A DNA stretch of 64,000 nt from contig JAJOZX010008840.1 of assembly GCA_023014485.1 (NCBI GenBank), positions 5,001 through 69,000 of the forward strand, in the 5' to 3' direction. The DNA is from Bathynomus jamesi (Eukaryota > Arthropoda > Malacostraca > Isopoda > Cirolanidae). The notes under the pieces were generated by a model. It was not told the DNA's origin and made no database searches. It was given only the letters and a program-made list of their open reading frames with translations. The position numbers were made by a program, and so were the translations under genes. Below, piece after piece: positions 43,780 through 54,339 of the stretch; positions within the stretch are counted from its first letter, which is position 1; the number at the start of each line of letters is the position of its first letter.

Positions 43780-43782
<3 letters not shown>

Positions 43783-44718
43783 GGTGTCCCATAAGTCCGG
43801 CATCATAGGAGAAATTCATATTTTTCTATTTCTACAAACCATAATTCATATTTTTCTCTTTCTACAGACCAAAATGTCTGTGCTCGGGATGCCAATTTCC
43901 CGTCCACCATTCTGTTCAGTGACGAGCTGTTTTTTATGGAAATGGTGAGGTAAATCGACAGAACACCCGCTACTGGTCTCAAAACAACCTCACTGGTATA
44001 CCCTTCAAAGGAACAAGTGCATCTCGGGTGATGGTATGGTGTAGCATTTGGAAGGATCGCATCATAGGCCCCCTCTTTTTCGATGAACATGTCACTGGAG
44101 GCACCTACCTACGTATGCTCAAGGAAGAAGCATTTCCCAGTGTCTTGAACGAAGAAGGAAATTTCCCAACGTGGTCCCAGCAAGACGGCGCTCCTGCACA
44201 TTACAGCACCCAAGTAAGGGAATACCTGTACCAACAATTCCCTGGTCATTGGATAGGACGTCGAGGGCCTGTAGAATAGCGTGTAGCGTCATGAGCGATC
44301 TGGAGGCACATTTCAGGTTTTGTACAATCAACCTTGCTGATTTCAGAAAAGAAATCAAAAATTTTCTGCAACAAGCAGAACGACTCCTTTTTCGCATGTA
44401 AAAAATACAAAATTCTTGTTAATTATAGTTGGCAACACTGACTGACATGGTACTTCTGGCAGCTTTCTAATTATTCTCAGTGAGTCATCCCCTGGAATTT
44501 CTTAGTTTTACGTTAGCTCGCTTGAGAGAAACAAGTGTTTTTTCTGTGGATGGGGTGTTCAAAAACCCCAAGGTACTAACGAAAGGTGCGTTTTGTGATA
44601 TATACATTATACACATTTCTTTGTTTTGTTGTGTTTTACATTGTTTATAAGTTTGTTATATGTCTTAGGGTATATATTATACACCATATGTGTATACACA
44701 TGTGTGTGTGCAGTATAT

Positions 44719-44768
44719 TTATATATATATATATATATTGGTAAACTTATTGTTTACCAATAACCAAG

Positions 44769-44808
<40 letters not shown>

Positions 44809-44822
44809 TATATATATACTCA
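44719..44822. repeat. TA microsatellites inside the hAT
   Basis: Two TA tracts, 44719-44739 and 44774-44818, in the 5' untranslated part. Confidence 0.9.
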
Positions 44823-44902
44823 TAATCATATATTTCTTATTTATACGTTTGTGTTTTTGTTTCAGTGTTCCTGTGTGATACTTGTTGAGTTTTGCTGGTA
44901 CA

Positions 44903-47030
44903 ATGAGCACGCAAAGAACACGGGGATCTGCCAGCCACATTGTCTTTGGTTCTCCACTATCAGAGCTTCCTCTGTCTGAACTTCCAACCCGTATACAAGT
45001 TGCAAGGCATTTCCTCTTCTTGAAGGAGAACAAGTACACCAGCAACAGGGAGATTCTTCCGGAGTATGCCAAACACTCATTGACCTTTGGAATCGTGCTA
45101 ACATTCCATCACAGCCAATCAAGAATGTGAAGACCAAGCTGCTCCGATTGATGGAAAAAGGCTCACAAGCATCGAAGCAAGGCAAACAGGCCACAAAAAC
45201 CAAGAAGTTCGAGAAAAGCCTGAATCAGTTGTTTGACATAGCTGTCTGCCAATGCGATGATCTGTCTGCATGCCACTGTGAAAAAGAAATGAAATTCCAC
45301 AATGAGAGCATGCCTTTCTGATCGACCAGAGAACCACGCGGATCATGCAGATCAGTTGGGTGGATACGAATGTGACTCAGATGATGGAGAAAAGGAAGTC
45401 AAGAGAGGATCGGATGCAAAAGACAAGAAGAGGAGAATAGAAGAAAAACGGACGGTAAGAGGTAGCATCCTCTGCAGATGTGGTCGAATCAGCTCAAGCA
45501 GAAGCAGACTCCAGTGGTGAAAGTGTTGGTGATGAGTGGATGGGTGATAGTGCCCAGGAGGACAGGAACATCACACCGATTCCCACTGTTGCTTTGGAAG
45601 CTGACCGTATGGTGTATCGAACAGGGCTGCTGCAGCTATCAGCACTGCAACATTGGTTGACTATGGCATCATTAGTTCTGATGATCAGATAAACGTAATT
45701 GATCACCACAAAGTATGGAGAGCACGGCAGAAGGTACGGAGGGATCTGAAGGAAGCAGTAACTTACCACGATGTGGAAGTCACTGCTTTATTTTTTGATG
45801 GGCGGAAAGACATGACACTTGTCAAAGAGAAAAAGGGGAACAAATGGTACAGCACAAAGAAAGTTGAGGACCACTATGTGCTGGTCGGAGAGCCTGGAAC
45901 CTTCTATCTAAGTCATCTGACACTGGAACGAGGAACTGGCACTGTCATTGCGGATGGACTTCAAAATGCGATTGAACTAATGGGTATTGCGGACAAGATA
46001 ATTGCAGTGGGAGCCGACAGCACAGCCACAAACACAGGGCACAGAAGTGGAGCAATACACCTGCTAGAGTGCCTCCTGGGTCGCCCTTTGCACTGGTTCA
46101 TCTGTAGTCTGCATTTAAATGAACTCCCACTGCGCCACTTGTGCAAGGACCTCATCGGCCCAGAATCTGCAACTCGATGGAAAGGACCAATTGGCAAAGC
46201 TTTGGCCACATGTGAAAGTTTGCCACTTTCCTCTAGAGGAATTCAATGTATTGCTGATGGCCACACTCTCCCGGATGTTGACCTTACTGAATTGAGTCGT
46301 GACCAAGCCTACCTCTACAGAATGATGAAAGCGATAAGGACTGGTGTCATTAATGAAGATCTTCTACGAGAGAAGCCTGGACCAATCTCCCATGCAGGAT
46401 GGGTTACAACTGCCAGCAGAATTTGTCGGCTATATGTAGCGATGGCGCGGCCAAGTGATGAACTGTATTCACTCTCACAGTTTGTCGTGTGCCACTATGG
46501 ACCCATGTGGTTTAGCATCAAGTGCCATCCAAGGTGCACAGATGGCCCAAAACATTTCCTTGAGCAAATGAAGCTGCTACGATTACTGCCACCAGCTAGC
46601 AAGACTGTCACATGGCCTGTGATCCAAAGAAATGCATATTGGGCTCACCCTGAAAATGTTCTACTGGCAATGCTTGCAGATGCAGATCAAGCAAACCTGA
46701 AATTGGCCATCGATGTAATCAAGACCATTCGACGAGCTCCCAAACCTGCTCAACAGCAAGTCAGAGAATTTCGGCCACCAAAGATCAAACAAAGTGCTCA
46801 GAATTTGAAAGATTTACTTCCACCAGTGGAGAAGTGCACAATGAACCACCACTCACGAAGCAATTCTCTGTCGAACAACTCGATAAGATCACTGAAGAGC
46901 CCCTTGTTGTCCGGATACCATGTCACTCCCAAGGTGTAGAACGCTGTGTTAGGATGGTAACTGAAGCGTCTGGGGCAGTGTATGGAAAGGATTCAAGAGA
47001 TGGTTACATTAGAGCAGTACTTTAAATCCC
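44903..47030 (+). pseudogene. hAT-like transposase, uncharacterised lineage, several frameshifts
   Basis: Met at 44903 opens MSTQRTRGSASHIVFGSPLS and FLFLKENKYTSNREIL. Frames shift near 45070, 45300, 45480 and 45640. Then 428 residues are open (45653-46939): ALFFDGRKDMT (Asp at residue 49), IAVGADSTATNTG (Asp at 122), WFICSLHLNELPLRHL (CxxH at 151-154, Glu at 157), GWVTTASRICRLYVAM. A further frameshift near 46835 leads to EEPLVVRIPCHSQGVERCVR and VTEASGAVYG, a tail typical of these proteins. Its DST...NTG...CxxH order parallels the protein at 37.5-39.2 kb. The hAT label rests on the ends and target duplication. Confidence 0.65.
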
Positions 47031-47097
47031 GTGACTTTATGCCGTCATCAAAACTAAGCAAGATTTTAATGTATCATTTACTAAATAAAACTACTAT

Positions 47098-47142
47098 CTA
47101 CCTACCTACCTACCTACCTACCTACCTACCTACCTACCTACA
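47098..47142. repeat. (CCTA)n tetranucleotide microsatellite
   Basis: About eleven CTAC/CCTA units in the 3' part of the hAT. Confidence 0.95.
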
Positions 47143-47719
47143 GTGTATATGTTTATTCCAAAATAAATTTTTCTATTTTTCCTGAAAAGCAGTACATTGT
47201 AAGGGGTCAAATGATAGCTCAAACCCTAGGAAAGCAAGTGTCCAAAAGTTATGGGTAACTAGCAATTTTCATGATTTTCACATGCGAAAAAGGTGTTGTT
47301 GCACTTGTCACAAAAATTTTTTGTTTTCATTTTGAATTTAGCGAGGTCAATTGTACAAAACCTGAAATATGCCTCTTGATCCGTTACACTTTGCCCAATG
47401 ACGCTACACGCTACTGTGGAATGGCCAGCTAGAAGCCCGGATCTCACGCCACTAGATTTTTATCTCTGGGGCCACTTGAAAGCGCTGGTGTACGAGAGAA
47501 AATTAGGAGTGTTGAACATTTGCGGCAGCGCATTATTGGGGCATGTAACTCCATTACTCCTGACATCATTCACCGTGTGCTTGCTGACTGGGTATCACGT
47601 CTGAATTTGTGTATTGAAAACAATGGTGGACATATTGAGCACGTTCTCTAAATAAAAACTTTTGTTTTGCCTTTTTTTATTATTTTTCTTATGATGCCGG
47701 ACTTATGGGACACCCTGTA

Positions 47720-48015
47720 TATATATATATATATATTATATATATATATATATTGTGTGTCGTCCGAAAGTGCTTTTGTGTATTTGAATAAAGTTTTTAA
47801 CACTATACATAAATATATATTGATATATTTTATTAATATATTAATTGTTTGTGAAAATAAATCTGAATTAATAAATTGAGTAATCCAAATTAATTATTAA
47901 TGAAAAGTTTGAAATTCTTAATCTATTTTAAATCCACGATTTTATTTCTGAATTAAATATAAATTTAAACGTTATGCGATATATATTTATATATATATAT
48001 ATATATATAATATAT
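47720..48015. other. AT-rich spacer
   Basis: TA tracts at 47720-47752 and about 47985-48015 with uninformative AT-rich sequence between; the second leads into the tRNA-like array. Confidence 0.7.
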
Positions 48016-48089
48016 AACGTAAAGAACGACGCTTGTATAGGAGATATTCCGCGCAAGACGAGAAAGAGAAAAAACAAATGAAAAAATGA

Positions 48090-48161
48090 AGTACCACCTG
48101 GGAATCGAACCCGGGATCTTCCGATTGCCGGTCAGACGCGATAACCACTACACCATGGACT
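48090..48161 (-). tRNA. tRNA-like gene, left arm unit 1
   Basis: 72-nt cloverleaf-like sequence. Box A is TGGTGTAGTGG and box B GGTTCGATTCC, both matching Pol III consensus; a T6 run follows eight bases downstream. It resembles tRNA-Val in the D-arm and T-arm. Anticodon stem TCTGA/TCGGA closes on loop CCGGCAA, so the anticodon position reads GGC but base 33 is C, not U. The acceptor AGTCCA/TGGTACT pairs only with one bulged base and the T-stem has a C-A mismatch. Hence a functional tRNA is unlikely. This unit has GTGAAGTCC upstream, shared only with the outermost unit of the other arm. Confidence 0.5.
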
Positions 48162-48355
48162 TCACTCTTCCAAATGCCGTAATTCCTCTACATACTCGCA
48201 GAAACCAATGCCCCAAGGGGGCACCTCCCGCTTGCCGTAACATTATATACATTCAACTGCAAAGAACACGCAGTATAAATAACGTAAAGAACGACGCTTG
48301 TATAGGAGATATTCCGCGCAAGACGAGAAAGAGAAAACAACAAATGAAAAAATGA

Positions 48356-48427
48356 AGTACCACCTGGGAATCGAACCCGGGATCTTCCGATTGCCGGTCA
48401 GACGCGATAACCACTACACCATGGACT
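48356..48427 (-). tRNA. tRNA-like gene, left arm unit 2
   Basis: Same 72-nt sequence as unit 1; upstream variant GTGAGTCC. Confidence 0.5.
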
Positions 48428-48620
48428 CACTCTTCCAAATGCCGTAATTCCTCTACATACTCGCAGAAACCAATGCCCCAAGGGGGCACCTCCCGCTTGC
48501 CGTAACATTATATACATTCAACTGCAAAGAACACGCAGTATAAATAACGTAAAGAACGACGCTTGTATAGGAGATATTCCGCGCAAGACGAGAAAGAGAA
48601 AACAACAAATGAAAAAATGA

Positions 48621-48692
48621 AGTACCACCTGGGAATCGAACCCGGGATCTTCCGATTGCCGGTCAGACGCGATAACCACTACACCATGGACT
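48621..48692 (-). tRNA. tRNA-like gene, left arm unit 3
   Basis: Identical core, boxes A and B kept; 265 bp from unit 2. Confidence 0.5.
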
Positions 48693-48885
48693 CACTCTTC
48701 CAAATGCCGTAATTCCTCTACATACTCGCAGAAACCAATGCCCCAAGGGGGCACCTCCCGCTTGCCGTAACATTATATACATTCAACTGCAAAGAACACG
48801 CAGTATAAATAACGTAAAGAACGACGCTTGTATAGGAGATATTCCGCGCAAGACGAGAAAGAGAAAACAACAAATGAAAAAATGA

Positions 48886-48957
48886 AGTACCACCTGGGAA
48901 TCGAACCCGGGATCTTCCGATTGCCGGTCAGACGCGATAACCACTACACCATGGACT
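48886..48957 (-). tRNA. tRNA-like gene, left arm unit 4
   Basis: Identical core; spacing 265 bp. Confidence 0.5.
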
Positions 48958-49150
48958 CACTCTTCCAAATGCCGTAATTCCTCTACATACTCGCAGAAAC
49001 CAATGCCCCAAGGGGGCACCTCCCGCTTGCCGTAACATTATATACATTCAACTGCAAAGAACACGCAGTATAAATAACGTAAAGAACGACGCTTGTATAG
49101 GAGATATTCCGCGCAAGACGAGAAAGAGAAAACAACAAATGAAAAAATGA

Positions 49151-49222
49151 AGTACCACCTGGGAATCGAACCCGGGATCTTCCGATTGCCGGTCAGACGC
49201 GATAACCACTACACCATGGACT
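49151..49222 (-). tRNA. tRNA-like gene, left arm unit 5
   Basis: Identical core; spacing 265 bp. Confidence 0.5.
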
Positions 49223-49415
49223 CACTCTTCCAAATGCCGTAATTCCTCTACATACTCGCAGAAACCAATGCCCCAAGGGGGCACCTCCCGCTTGCCGTAA
49301 CATTATATACATTCAACTGCAAAGAACACGCAGTATAAATAACGTAAAGAACGACGCTTGTATAGGAGATATTCCGCGCAAGACGAGAAAGAGAAAACAA
49401 CAAATGAAAAAATGA

Positions 49416-49487
49416 AGTACCACCTGGGAATCGAACCCGGGATCTTCCGATTGCCGGTCAGACGCGATAACCACTACACCATGGACT
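49416..49487 (-). tRNA. tRNA-like gene, left arm unit 6
   Basis: Identical core; spacing 265 bp. Confidence 0.5.
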
Positions 49488-49680
49488 CACTCTTCCAAAT
49501 GCCGTAATTCCTCTACATACTCGCAGAAACCAATGCCCCAAGGGGGCACCTCCCGCTTGCCGTAACATTATATACATTCAACTGCAAAGAACACGCAGTA
49601 TAAATAACGTAAAGAACGACGCTTGTATAGGAGATATTCCGCGCAAGACGAGAAAGAGAAAACAACAAATGAAAAAATGA

Positions 49681-49751
49681 AGTACCACCTGGGAATCGAA
49701 CCCGGGATCTTCCGATTGCCGGTCAGACGCGATAACCACTACACCATGGAC
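49681..49751 (-). tRNA. tRNA-like gene, left arm unit 7 (5' indel)
   Basis: Core as in the others, but the 5' edge reads GAGTGGTCCATGG: one base is lost beside the acceptor strand. Confidence 0.48.
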
Positions 49752-49944
49752 CACTCTTCCAAATGCCGTAATTCCTCTACATACTCGCAGAAACCAATGC
49801 CCCAAGGGGGCACCTCCCGCTTGCCGTAACATTATATACATTCAACTGCAAAGAACACGCAGTATAAATAACGTAAAGAACGACGCTTGTATAGGAGATA
49901 TTCCGCGCAAGACGAGAAAGAGAAAACAACAAATGAAAAAATGA

Positions 49945-50016
49945 AGTACCACCTGGGAATCGAACCCGGGATCTTCCGATTGCCGGTCAGACGCGATAAC
50001 CACTACACCATGGACT
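49945..50016 (-). tRNA. tRNA-like gene, left arm unit 8
   Basis: Identical core; 264 bp from unit 7 because of that unit's deletion. Confidence 0.5.
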
Positions 50017-50209
50017 CACTCTTCCAAATGCCGTAATTCCTCTACATACTCGCAGAAACCAATGCCCCAAGGGGGCACCTCCCGCTTGCCGTAACATTAT
50101 ATACATTCAACTGCAAAGAACACGCAGTATAAATAACGTAAAGAACGACGCTTGTATAGGAGATATTCCGCGCAAGACGAGAAAGAGAAAACAACAAATG
50201 AAAAAATGA

Positions 50210-50281
50210 AGTACCACCTGGGAATCGAACCCGGGATCTTCCGATTGCCGGTCAGACGCGATAACCACTACACCATGGACT
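50210..50281 (-). tRNA. tRNA-like gene, left arm unit 9
   Basis: Identical core; spacing 265 bp. Confidence 0.5.
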
Positions 50282-50474
50282 CACTCTTCCAAATGCCGTA
50301 ATTCCTCTACATACTCGCAGAAACCAATGCCCCAAGGGGGCACCTCCCGCTTGCCGTAACATTATATACATTCAACTGCAAAGAACACGCAGTATAAATA
50401 ACGTAAAGAACGACGCTTGTATAGGAGATATTCCGCGCAAGACGAGAAAGAGAAAACAACAAATGAAAAAATGA

Positions 50475-50546
50475 AGTACCACCTGGGAATCGAACCCGGG
50501 ATCTTCCGATTGCCGGTCAGACGCGATAACCACTACACCATGGACT
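50475..50546 (-). tRNA. tRNA-like gene, left arm unit 10 (innermost)
   Basis: Identical core; last full unit before the array inverts. Confidence 0.5.
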
Positions 50547-50623
50547 CACTCTTCCAAATGCCGTAATTCCTCTACATACTCGCAGAAACCAATGCCCCAA
50601 GGGGGCACCTCCCGCTTGCCGTA

Positions 50624-50651
50624 ATCCCGGGTTCGATTCCCAGGTGGTACT
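50624..50651 (+). pseudogene. Partial tRNA-like gene at the inversion point
   Basis: Only the 3' 28 bases (box B, T-arm, acceptor strand) are present; the 5' part including box A is replaced by the inverted left arm. Confidence 0.85.
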
Positions 50652-50838
50652 TCATTTTTTCATTTGTTGTTTTCTCTTTCTCGTCGCGGAATATCTCCTA
50701 TACAAGCGTCGTTCTTTACGTTATTTATACTGCGTGTTCTTTGCAGTTGAATGTATATAATGTTACGGCAAGCGGGAGGTGCCCCTTGGGGCATTGGTTT
50801 CTGCGAGTATGTAGAGGAATTACGGCATTTGGAAGAGG

Positions 50839-50910
50839 AGTCCATGGTGTAGTGGTTATCGCGTCTGACCGGCAATCGGAAGATCCCGGGTTCGATTCCC
50901 AGGTGGTACT
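50839..50910 (+). tRNA. tRNA-like gene, right arm unit 1
   Basis: Same core on the plus strand; upstream variant GAAGAGGAGTCC. The preceding unit has CGTCGCGGAA in place of CGTCTTGCGCGGAA. Confidence 0.5.
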
Positions 50911-51103
50911 TCATTTTTTCATTTGTTGTTTTCTCTTTCTCGTCTTGCGCGGAATATCTCCTATACAAGCGTCGTTCTTTACGTTATTTATACTGCGTGT
51001 TCTTTGCAGTTGAATGTATATAATGTTACGGCAAGCGGGAGGTGCCCCTTGGGGCATTGGTTTCTGCGAGTATGTAGAGGAATTACGGCATTTGGAAGAG
51101 TGG

Positions 51104-51175
51104 AGTCCATGGTGTAGTGGTTATCGCGTCTGACCGGCAATCGGAAGATCCCGGGTTCGATTCCCAGGTGGTACT
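51104..51175 (+). tRNA. tRNA-like gene, right arm unit 2
   Basis: Same core; upstream variant GAGTGGAGTCC. Confidence 0.5.
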
Positions 51176-51368
51176 TCATTTTTTCATTTGTTGTTTTCTC
51201 TTTCTCGTCTTGCGCGGAATATCTCCTATACAAGCGTCGTTCTTTACGTTATTTATACTGCGTGTTCTTTGCAGTTGAATGTATATAATGTTACGGCAAG
51301 CGGGAGGTGCCCCCTTGGGGCATTGGTTTCTGCGAGTATGTAGAGGAATTACGGCATTTGGAAGAGTG

Positions 51369-51440
51369 AGTCCATGGTGTAGTGGTTATCGCGTCTGACC
51401 GGCAATCGGAAGATCCCGGGTTCGATTCCCAGGTGGTACT
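51369..51440 (+). tRNA. tRNA-like gene, right arm unit 3
   Basis: Same core; upstream variant GAGTGAGTCC, as in most left-arm units. Confidence 0.5.
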
Positions 51441-51633
51441 TCATTTTTTCATTTGTTGTTTTCTCTTTCTCGTCTTGCGCGGAATATCTCCTATACAAGC
51501 GTCGTTCTTTACGTTATTTATACTGCGTGTTCTTTGCAGTTGAATGTATATAATGTTACGGCAAGCGGGAGGTGCCCCTTGGGGCATTGGTTTCTGCGAG
51601 TATGTAGAGGAATTACGGCATTTGGAAGAGTGG

Positions 51634-51705
51634 AGTCCATGGTGTAGTGGTTATCGCGTCTGACCGGCAATCGGAAGATCCCGGGTTCGATTCCCAGGTG
51701 GTACT
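51634..51705 (+). tRNA. tRNA-like gene, right arm unit 4
   Basis: Same core; upstream GAGTGGAGTCC; downstream terminator is T5 rather than T6. Confidence 0.5.
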
Positions 51706-51898
51706 TCATTTTTCATTTGTTGTTTTCTCTTTCTCGTCTTGCGCGGAATATCTCCTATACAAGCGTCGTTCTTTACGTTATTTATACTGCGTGTTCTTTG
51801 CAGTTGAATGTATATAATGTTACGGCAAGCGGGAGGTGCCCCCTTGGGGCATTGGTTTCTGCGAGTATGTAGAGGAATTACGGCATTTGGAAGAGTGA

Positions 51899-51970
51899 AG
51901 TCCATGGTGTAGTGGTTATCGCGTCTGACCGGCAATCGGAAGATCCCGGGTTCGATTCCCAGGTGGTACT
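51899..51970 (+). tRNA. tRNA-like gene, right arm unit 5 (outermost)
   Basis: Same core; upstream GTGAAGTCC, the variant seen otherwise only in the outermost left unit. Confidence 0.5.
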
Positions 51971-52080
51971 TCATTTTTTCATTTGTTGTTTTCTCTTTCT
52001 CGTCTTGCGCGGAATATCTCCTATACAAGCGTCGTTCTTTACGTTATTTATACTGCGTGTTCTTTGCAGTTGAATGTATA

Positions 52081-52305
52081 TATATATATATATAACTTCT
52101 TTTTTTCTACCTTGTGAGCAGTCTAGCATGCTCTCAAACACGTACTTCTTCCTCTATTCTTCACTATACATATGTGAATTTAACACACTTTTCAAATCTC
52201 TTCAAAATTTATAAAAAATGAAATGGCATTGTGAGCCTTGGAGACCTTGATTTTGGTTCCCTCTTTCTTATAAAGCGGGCATTTTTGCGGGCACACGCCC
52301 TTGGG

Positions 52306-52390
<85 letters not shown>

Positions 52391-53120
52391 TGCTTCGAAA
52401 AGAAGATTGGCGAAAAATTAAAATTTTAAAATTATCAATTAGTAATTTTTGGTGGTTTTTAATTTTTTGTCGAACTGTTTCCGCATGGTTGCAATGGAAG
52501 CCATCATATTGTTGAAAGACTGCACAGAGCGCAACGTTATAGAGTATAATAACGTATTCTTTATCTCGACTTGGAAGAGGTAGAGAGACTTTACATTCAA
52601 TAAGTAAACAAAACGAACTAACGGATCAAACACTCGTATTAAACCCTCATATTTTCAAGAGGGTTTGTGCCCTCTGCGCATATAGGATTACATCCCGTAA
52701 GTAATTGTAAACAAAATTTGTATAGTAATAATTATAAGCATATATCAATCCTATATTCTCTATTCCGCTTTCTGGTTTCTGTCATTTAATTTGCTTCATT
52801 CCATTGAGAGTGAATTTAGTAGTTGGTCGATATCGTTCAGGTTGTCAATATTGTTTCTTTGATTCTATACAACATTCCTCAATTACTTGGCACTAATACC
52901 ACAATGTGGATTTAAGGGAATCTTAGGATTTTTTCAGTTTGTTGCTTATTGGTCATTAAAGTCTTATATACTCTAAGTCGAATTTATTCCATTACAGCGT
53001 GTGACCTTCGGTCGTGACCTTAATTGTCGGTACACATAAATTGTCCGATTTTAGTTAAGTTTAACGTATCGTCATATATATATATATATATATAGATATA
53101 TATCTAATATATATATATAA
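52081..53120. other. Non-coding with (CT)n(TA)n
   Basis: A CT run at 52311-52336 joins a TA run to 52389; another TA cluster lies at 53075-53119. No gene supported between them. Confidence 0.6.
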
Positions 53121-53284
53121 TGTTAAACACAGACCGTGCATGGAACAAGGAACTCTTCTGGAAAATTAAATCCACTATAGTCCGAATAAGTATGGTATTG
53201 TCATTTACCATTACTTATTCGGACTATAGTGGATTTAATTTTCCCAGAAGAGTTCCTTGTTCCATGCACGGTCTGTGTTTAACA
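53121..53284. repeat. Near-perfect long hairpin, 164 bp
   Basis: Arms of about 78 bp start TGTTAAACACAGACCGTGCA and differ by only two single-base indels; the centre TGGTATTGTCATTTACCA is itself partly paired. Part of it (ACAGACCGTGCATGGAACAA) also occurs near 14664-14684 beside an inverted version of the CAGGGGACCATTCTGAGTTT block found at 53295-53316. Transcription would give a long double-stranded RNA hairpin. Confidence 0.9.
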
Positions 53285-53314
53285 TATAAATTTCTCAGGG
53301 GACCATTCTGAGTT

Positions 53315-53361
<47 letters not shown>

Positions 53362-53677
53362 AATAAATATAAATATAAATATATATATAATATATATATA
53401 AAGTATTATCCTCGGTCTCTTTTGACGAAATAAGATTTCGAAATGCAGCTAACCAAATAAAGAAAAATATTATTTTTGTATAAAGTAACTTATGGCGACT
53501 TTCCTGATCCATTTTGAGATCTACAAATTCTTTACTTATATCCATTCCCGTCATTTACTTACGAAAGAAATGTAACAAAATTTCAAACTTTTTAAAAGCA
53601 TTTTATCTAAAATATGACGAATAAACAAAATTCAATTTTAAATTTTGTCATACTTTTAAACAGTATTTTACGAAAAA

Positions 53678-53708
<31 letters not shown>

Positions 53709-54129
53709 TAATGCGTAATTTGCATGCATATTAAGAAAAAGTTTCACTTCTGAGTGAGGTATTTTATTTGTGAGGTAGGAGCATGCTCGGAAGGTTATAG
53801 TTTAAGAGGAAGTTTCATATGGAAAGTTATGAATGTAAAAAGTTAAAGGTTAACAATGACTTTCAAAGAACGTACGAGGTTAAAGGGGTAAACCATAAAT
53901 TTAAAAAAGGAAACTAAAGAGTTTCTAATTTTATGCTTTCTTGTTTGAAACTCAACCGCGCACAAGCATGCTATTGGATACCTTATAATAGGTACTGTAT
54001 ATTCTAGTCTATTAAATATAGTTTATATGTATATTGCCCGAAAAGCATCTGTCCAATCGGAATTCCATCAATTATTATTTATTACTGTTGTTTAATATTA
54101 AATTGCTGTTGTCATTAACATTCTAATTA
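53285..54129. other. Microsatellite and non-coding spacer
   Basis: TA/AATA tracts at 53322-53402 and 53687-53712. No gene seen up to the next element. Confidence 0.6.
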
Positions 54130-54339
54130 CACTGGTCGACAAAATCGAACTCTTTTTTTTCTCTCATCAAAGATGTATACACACTTTTCTAGATCAGTTT
54201 TGTACGCTGATTCCACGTATGTCTTCGGTTTTTCTCTAGCACATCTAGTTATCGAAATATGGCTGGTGTTAATTTCAGCACAATTTATCGTAAAAGTACA
54301 ACTTCATTCATAAAAAGAAATATATACCAACCTAAAAAC

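Larger units (their letters stand above)
44277..47413 (+). mobile_element. hAT-like transposon with divergent transposase, clear 8-bp TSD
   Basis: CTGTAGAA at 44269-44276 and CTGTGGAA at 47414-47421 are the two copies of the target site, one base apart. Terminal TAGCGTGTAGCG is perfect at both ends, and about 120 bp of imperfect inverted repeat follows (CATTTCAGGTTTTGTACAAT, TTTTTCGCATGT). The TAGNG start and 8-bp duplication are hAT traits. Confidence 0.88.
43861..47604 (+). pseudogene. DD41D transposase, interrupted
   Basis: Left part: RYWSQNNLTGIPFKGTSASR, VMVWCSIWKDRIIGPLFF, QQDGAPAHYSTQVREYL, then PGHWIGRRGPVE at the hAT junction. Right part: EWPARSPDLTPLDFYLWGHL, ending near 47604. Forty-one residues separate QD and LD. 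The first catalytic block (FSDEL-like) at about 43910 is out of frame. N-terminus missing. Confidence 0.8.
43780..47717 (+). mobile_element. DD41D transposon split by a 3.1-kb hAT
   Basis: Ends CAGGGTGTCCCATAAGTCCG and its complement, with TA on both sides (43778-43779 and 47718-47719). A downstream piece beginning at 47422 continues the reading frame broken at 44276. Without the hAT it is about 0.8 kb, so the N-terminal half was lost earlier. Confidence 0.88.
48016..52080. repeat. Palindromic array of ~265-bp units with tRNA-like genes
   Basis: Ten units have the tRNA-like part on the minus strand (48016 to about 50623), then the array inverts and five full plus one partial unit lie on the plus strand to 52080. 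Unit starts are spaced 264-266 bp. Units are nearly identical within and between arms; most differences are 1-2 base indels in the GAAGAGTGAGTCC stretch and in a C run. Each unit also holds TATACTGCGTGTTCTTTGCA and GCGGAATATCTCCTATACAA phrases. Both outer ends merge into TA tracts. The turn at 50623/50624 joins CTTGCCGTA directly to ATCCCGGGTTCG, with no spacer. Confidence 0.95.

Noticed and set aside
48090..51970. Calling the units functional tRNA-Ala(GGC) or tRNA-Val genes
   Set aside because: Base 33 is C, stems have a bulge and a mismatch, and GGC is not a normal eukaryotic anticodon. Kept as tRNA-like at half confidence.
48086..52028. Many 60-125 codon open frames across the 265-bp array, on both strands
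   Set aside because: All are readings of the same repeated unit; they overlap the tRNA-like part and change with 1-base indels between units.
48016..52080. CRISPR-like array
   Set aside because: Repeats are 265 bp, units are identical throughout with no variable spacers, and the setting is eukaryotic.
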